From: Candidatus Bathyarchaeia archaeon
GTDB lineage: Archaea > Thermoproteota > Bathyarchaeia > Bathyarchaeales > DTEX01
NCBI GenBank assembly: GCA_038868075.1
Contig: JAWBXB010000003.1
Location: forward strand, 1 to 47,155
Direction: 5' to 3'
Length of the DNA stretch: 47,155 nucleotides
In this document: one piece after another, positions 43,121 through 47,155 of the stretch
Position numbering within the stretch: the stretch's first letter is position 1
How the letters are laid out: each line of letters begins with the position of its first letter
The notes under the pieces: model-generated
Told to the model about the DNA's origin: nothing
Seen by the model: the letters and a program-made list of their open reading frames with translations, nothing else
Database searches by the model: none
Position numbers and translations under genes: made by a program

Positions 43121-46100
43121 ATGTCAAAGACCGCGGCGAGAGATTTAAGAGTAATATATCGTGGAATGTGCCCAAACTGTGGAGGAGACATTAGTGACCT
43201 AGAATTGCTAAGCTCAGGTGTCTGTAGCCAATGTCTGCCAACGCCAATAAATGACAAAGAGAAAGTCTATTTAGAACTTAAGAGAGGAAAGCGTATCGGC
43301 GAATATGCAAGAATTCTAGAGGTTGAATTTGAACTCAACAGATTTTCCGAATTCTTCAGATTGCTTATCGGATCTAGACCTTGGGCACTTCAAGAGGTAT
43401 GGGCTAAGCGTGTTTTAATGGGACGAAGCTTCTCAATCGTTGCTCCAACCGGTATTGGTAAAACACTTTTCGGGTTAACTATGGCACTCTATTTGGCTGG
43501 TAAGGGTAAGAAAAGCTATATTATTGTGCCAACAAGCCTTTTGGTTAAGCATTTGTTGGATAAAGTTTCAGTACTCTTGGAAAGAATAAGTGGAAAAGAA
43601 GGAGATGTTCCAATAGTTATAGGCTATTATTCTGCAATGCCAAGAAAGGAAGCTGAAGAGACTCTGAATCGTATCCTTGAGAAAAACTTCTCCGTGCTTA
43701 TTACAACGGATAGATTCCTTTACAATAGATTTGATTTAATTAGGAATGTTAAGTTTGATTTTATATTTGTTGATGATGTTGACTCATTTTTAAAGTCTCC
43801 GAAGAATATAGACAAAGTGGTTCTTTTAATGGGTTTTAGCCCTGAGGATATTGAGGCAGCCCTGAGAGAAGAAGAATCTAACGTTGAAAGAAGCGTGACA
43901 CCTATAGTAAAAACAAATCCTACAGATAGGGTGCTAGTTGTTTCAGGGGCAACTCTAAGAGGAAAAAGAACAAAACGCATGAAAATATTTAAGAAACTAT
44001 TTGGTTTTGAACCTGGATTTAGCCCAGAATTCGTCAGAAACATTTCAAATTTCTTCATTAAACTCGATGGGGACATGAAGGAGAAGGTAGCAAAGATAAT
44101 TGGAAGGCACGGTTCAGGATGCCTGGTTTTTGTCCCACAAGTTAAAGGTGTAGAATACGCTAAGGAAATTGCTGAATCCTTAAAGATGGCTGGAATAAGA
44201 GCGTTTGTTTATGAACGAATGGATCCTAAAATGCTCGGAAAATTTGTGAGTGGTGAATATGCTGTGTTGGCTGGTGTTGCAAGCAACAGAAGCCCATTAG
44301 CCAGGGGGCTCGATCTACCCGAAACAATTAGGTACGTTGTCTTCGCAGGAGTTCCGAGGAGAGAGATAAGAGTTGGATTAAACGAATACAGTCCCCAGAA
44401 AATACTTACATTACTTAAGGCTTTATCACCATTCTTTGAGGATAAACTCTCCAGAGAGGCTGCTCAAATAATTTCCGCTTTATCAAAGATTGTTCCAGTT
44501 AATAGGGAGCTTCTTAACAAGATAAGGGATGCGGATGAGAAGAACATTGAGTTAGATGGGTTCGCAGGTTACGTTTTAAGAACTGTTAGGGAAGCCAGAA
44601 AATTTTTGGTTAAAATAATGGAGGATATTGACCTCAGGAAGGTCACTGAGAGATTGGATGTTGATGTAAAGATTGAAGGAAAAGAGTATGTGCTCGTGAT
44701 ACCGGATGCCGACGGATATATACAGGCTTCAGGCAGATCGTCAAGGTTTTATGCTATGGGCATAAGTCGGGGGCTATCAATAGTAATCGTTGATGATGAA
44801 AAAGCCTTCTACGGACTAAAAAAGAGGATTCATCTAGCAACCGATGAGGAATTTGAAGAATACACACTTGAAAGAGTCCTAGAAGAGATGAGACAAGTTG
44901 ATGGAGATAGAGAGATTATTAGGAGAATACGCGAGGGAAGGTTCACTGTAGAAGCCGTAGACATTATTAGATCAGCGCTTGTAGTTGTTGAATCGCCTAC
45001 AAAGGCTAGGGCAATAGCATATTTCTTCGGCAGACCAGCGAAAAGAACCATAAGTGACTTTACAGTCTATGAGGTAGCAAGTGGACAGTTAATTCTTAAT
45101 GTTGTTGCATCTGGAGGACACATATTTGACTTAACAACCGAGGGAGGATTCCATGGTGTTTTGAAGGATGAGGGAAACTATATTCCGGTTTACACTGACA
45201 TAAGAAGATGCGGCAATTGTGGAGAGCAATTTACCGATCGCGAAGAATGCCCGGTATGCGGCTCAAAGAATATACGCTCTAAAAAGGATATTGTTGAATT
45301 ACTTAGGAAGCTAGCCATAGAAGTGAACAAGATATTTATCGCCACAGATCCGGACGCTGAGGGCGAAAAAATTGGATATGACATATACGCCATTGTTAAG
45401 CCATATTGTAGGGATGTTGAGAGACTTGAGTTCCACGAGGTGACGCGAAAAGCCCTGAGAAAAGCCCTCTCTGAGCCAAGAAGCATCAAATTACCCTATG
45501 TTCAAGCTCAACTTGTAAGAAGGATTGAAGATAGATGGGTTGGCTTTGAACTCAGCAGAAGACTTTGGGATAGATTTAAAATAACAACTCTTTCCGCTGG
45601 TAGAGTCCAAACGCCAGTTTTAGGATGGGTTATAAAGCGTGTTGAGGATCTAAAGAGGAAGACACTTATAGCAGATGTGCACTTAGAAAATGGCTTATCC
45701 GTTAGACTCGCGAATCCACCAAATGTTGAGGATCTAAAGAGGAGATTTAAGGATGGCGAGTTAACAGCTCTTATTAAAAATATTGCCTTCCGTGAAGAGA
45801 AAATTTACCCGCAGCCACCCTATACGACGGACAGCATGCTTAAGGATGCTGCTCAAAAACTAAACTTCACTGTCGGATACGCTATAAGTCTCGCACAGAC
45901 CTTATTTGAGTCTGGTCTTATAACCTATCATAGAACCGACTCAACCGCTGTCTCAACAACTGGTATAGACGTTGCACGCCGCTTCCTAGAGGAGAATTAT
46001 CCTGGACTCTTCAAACCTAGGGAGTATAAAGCTGAGGGTGCACATGAATGTATAAGGCCAACAAAGCCTCTGAATGTTAAACAGCTACGCTTCTACCTAT

Positions 46101-46711
46101 CATCAGGCGTCCTAAGGATACCGCAGAAGCTTAGTGAAGACCACCTAAAACTTTATGACATGATTTTTAGGAGGTTTATCGCCAGCCAGATGGCTGAGGC
46201 TAAGGTGCTTATTCAAGATTTTGAGTTAAGTATTAATAGTGCGGAGACAAGGCAGAGTAGAATAGTGAAGATTCTTGAGCAAGGTTTCCTAACAGTCAAT
46301 CCAATTATTAGAGTTGAGGAAGAGGTTAAAGATGGCAAATATAGAGTTGTTAGCATGAAAGCTAGGCGTGAACCAATAGTTAGACCATACCGTGAGGGGG
46401 ATCTAATAGCTTTAATGAAGGAGAAGGGCATAGGTCGACCGAGCACATATTCAAAGATAATTAACACGTTATTGAAGAGACGATATATTGTTGAGAATAA
46501 CAGAGCTATATTTAGTACGAAACTTGGAAGGGCTGTTTATGATTATTTATCGAAGAATTTTGGTTCATTAGTCTCAGAGGATCTTACAAGAAACCTCGAG
46601 ACTACAATAGATGCTATAGAAAATGGGCAAATATGGTATCAGGATGTACTTAGGTCAATAGAAAATGAGATAAAGGGTTTGATGGAGAAAACGGCTACCT
46701 CAAATATTTAG
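43121..46711 (+). CDS. rgy: reverse gyrase
   Basis: Introduces positive supercoils; the hallmark enzyme of hyperthermophiles. Single 1196-residue chain: N-terminal zinc finger (C17, C20, C35, C38), helicase-like domain with APTGIGKT (108-115) and FIFVDDVDSFL, second helicase half with GLDLPETIRYVVFAGVPRRE, latch region, Toprim (VVVESPTKARAIAYFF; ATDPDAEGEKIGYD), a second zinc finger CGNCGEQFTDREECPVCG, and the type IA active tyrosine in LITYHRTDST. No intein or split. A TATA-like CTTAAATACC lies about 40 bases upstream. Confidence 0.98.
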   Translation: MSKTAARDLRVIYRGMCPNCGGDISDLELLSSGVCSQCLPTPINDKEKVYLELKRGKRIGEYARILEVEFELNRFSEFFRLLIGSRPWALQEVWAKRVLMGRSFSIVAPTGIGKTLFGLTMALYLAGKGKKSYIIVPTSLLVKHLLDKVSVLLERISGKEGDVPIVIGYYSAMPRKEAEETLNRILEKNFSVLITTDRFLYNRFDLIRNVKFDFIFVDDVDSFLKSPKNIDKVVLLMGFSPEDIEAALREEESNVERSVTPIVKTNPTDRVLVVSGATLRGKRTKRMKIFKKLFGFEPGFSPEFVRNISNFFIKLDGDMKEKVAKIIGRHGSGCLVFVPQVKGVEYAKEIAESLKMAGIRAFVYERMDPKMLGKFVSGEYAVLAGVASNRSPLARGLDLPETIRYVVFAGVPRREIRVGLNEYSPQKILTLLKALSPFFEDKLSREAAQIISALSKIVPVNRELLNKIRDADEKNIELDGFAGYVLRTVREARKFLVKIMEDIDLRKVTERLDVDVKIEGKEYVLVIPDADGYIQASGRSSRFYAMGISRGLSIVIVDDEKAFYGLKKRIHLATDEEFEEYTLERVLEEMRQVDGDREIIRRIREGRFTVEAVDIIRSALVVVESPTKARAIAYFFGRPAKRTISDFTVYEVASGQLILNVVASGGHIFDLTTEGGFHGVLKDEGNYIPVYTDIRRCGNCGEQFTDREECPVCGSKNIRSKKDIVELLRKLAIEVNKIFIATDPDAEGEKIGYDIYAIVKPYCRDVERLEFHEVTRKALRKALSEPRSIKLPYVQAQLVRRIEDRWVGFELSRRLWDRFKITTLSAGRVQTPVLGWVIKRVEDLKRKTLIADVHLENGLSVRLANPPNVEDLKRRFKDGELTALIKNIAFREEKIYPQPPYTTDSMLKDAAQKLNFTVGYAISLAQTLFESGLITYHRTDSTAVSTTGIDVARRFLEENYPGLFKPREYKAEGAHECIRPTKPLNVKQLRFYLSSGVLRIPQKLSEDHLKLYDMIFRRFIASQMAEAKVLIQDFELSINSAETRQSRIVKILEQGFLTVNPIIRVEEEVKDGKYRVVSMKARREPIVRPYREGDLIALMKEKGIGRPSTYSKIINTLLKRRYIVENNRAIFSTKLGRAVYDYLSKNFGSLVSEDLTRNLETTIDAIENGQIWYQDVLRSIENEIKGLMEKTATSNI

Positions 46712-47152
46712 ACTAATCTTCTCTTCTTTCTCCATAAATGGAACATGCTCTGGAGGTAGAGGTGGCAATCTCTCCCTAAGATTGAGACCATGTTCTTTTT
46801 CCAAGAACGTTTCAAATTCTTGGAAGACTACGCTTCCAGTCTCGTTAAGTTTTAGGCACGTACATTTACCTAGATAAGCCTCACTTAAATCATACAGCGC
46901 TACGCTTCTAAGTAAGCGTGGATTTTCAGCAACAAACAAGATTAAGTTCTCTGGAAGATGTTCACGAAATACCCATGCGGTATAGGACACATTCACGATT
47001 TTATAAGATAAACCCTCTCTTATTGGATAATATTGGTTAGCAATAACGCTCTTAAATGTTCTCGGATAAATCTTACGCGCCCAGAGAAAATTATGGTACT
47101 CACCATTAGCATGCACCACATCCTCATAATTCGAAACCCACCAACCCTTCAA
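46700..47152 (-). CDS. hypothetical protein at right edge
   Basis: About 150 residues, not recognised. Seen: aromatic-rich N-terminus (GWWVSNYEDVVHANGEYHNF, LWARKIYPRTF), a middle FREHLPENLILFVAENPRLL, one cysteine pair CTC, and an acidic, proline-rich end (RLPPLPPEHVPFMEKEE). TTG 47152 is the first visible start but the gene could begin beyond the window. Its last 12 bases overlap the end of reverse gyrase on the opposite strand. Confidence 0.6.
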   Translation of the reverse strand: MKGWWVSNYEDVVHANGEYHNFLWARKIYPRTFKSVIANQYYPIREGLSYKIVNVSYTAWVFREHLPENLILFVAENPRLLRSVALYDLSEAYLGKCTCLKLNETGSVVFQEFETFLEKEHGLNLRERLPPLPPEHVPFMEKEEKISLNI

Positions 47153-47155
47153 CCT

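Noticed and set aside
1-47155. CRISPR arrays, insertion sequences, inteins
   Set aside because: No regularly spaced repeats, no transposase frames and no intein blocks in RtcB or reverse gyrase were seen.

Overview
The window is a gene-dense, AT-rich stretch of archaeal chromosome. Archaeal markers are sn-glycerol-1-phosphate dehydrogenase (ether lipid synthesis), a TATA-binding protein, the KH/beta-CASP termination nuclease aCPSF1, LSm, L37e, S10, archaeal SepF, TrmI, RtcB, a short XPF nuclease and an intron-containing tRNA-Ser. A complete reverse gyrase (43121-46711) points to a thermophile or hyperthermophile. Gene content and the style of the N-terminal HTH family suggest a TACK-lineage archaeon, perhaps Bathyarchaeia; that placement is inference.

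Layout: 1-5000 holds a broken membrane-linked HTH gene, a tungstate ABC transporter (tupABC) divergent from a ModE-like regulator, and a broken VapBC toxin-antitoxin pair. 5000-13960 holds an MFS carrier divergent from a THUMP methyltransferase with a 16-bp perfect palindrome between them, a HerA-NurA pair, a nitroreductase, a phosphoesterase, an FKBP isomerase overlapping UPF0179, and egsA. 14249-22039 is an information-processing block: aCPSF1, SepF, PUA protein, LSm, L37e, S10, AN1/M50 protease, tRNA-Ser(UGA), a small inter-tRNA island, tRNA-Thr(CGU), TrmI, signal peptidase and TBP. 22191-29789 holds a radical SAM protein, a half-size MFS protein, thiL, a three-gene MoxR/VWA/tail-anchored operon, and a broken thiamine-diphosphate enzyme. 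29889-33222 carries a SAM hydrolase, a secreted alpha/beta hydrolase, thrB and ogt; proC (33222-34019) lies between ogt and trpA. 34139-40644 is a compact trpEGDCFBA operon. The right end holds rtcB, xpf, reverse gyrase and an unrecognised gene.

Two themes stand out. First, five loci (HTH gene, vapB, vapC, the TPP enzyme, trpE) carry small indels or a stop; several are one-base changes in short runs, and one is in an otherwise intact trp operon. This may be residual assembly error rather than gene decay, and reads would decide it. Second, two divergent gene pairs appear to share one TATA element placed about equally far from both start codons. The best candidate for a poorly described system is the operon 24637-28019: a MoxR-type AAA ATPase with a four-cysteine cluster, a HExxH/VWA protein and a small C-terminally anchored membrane protein.
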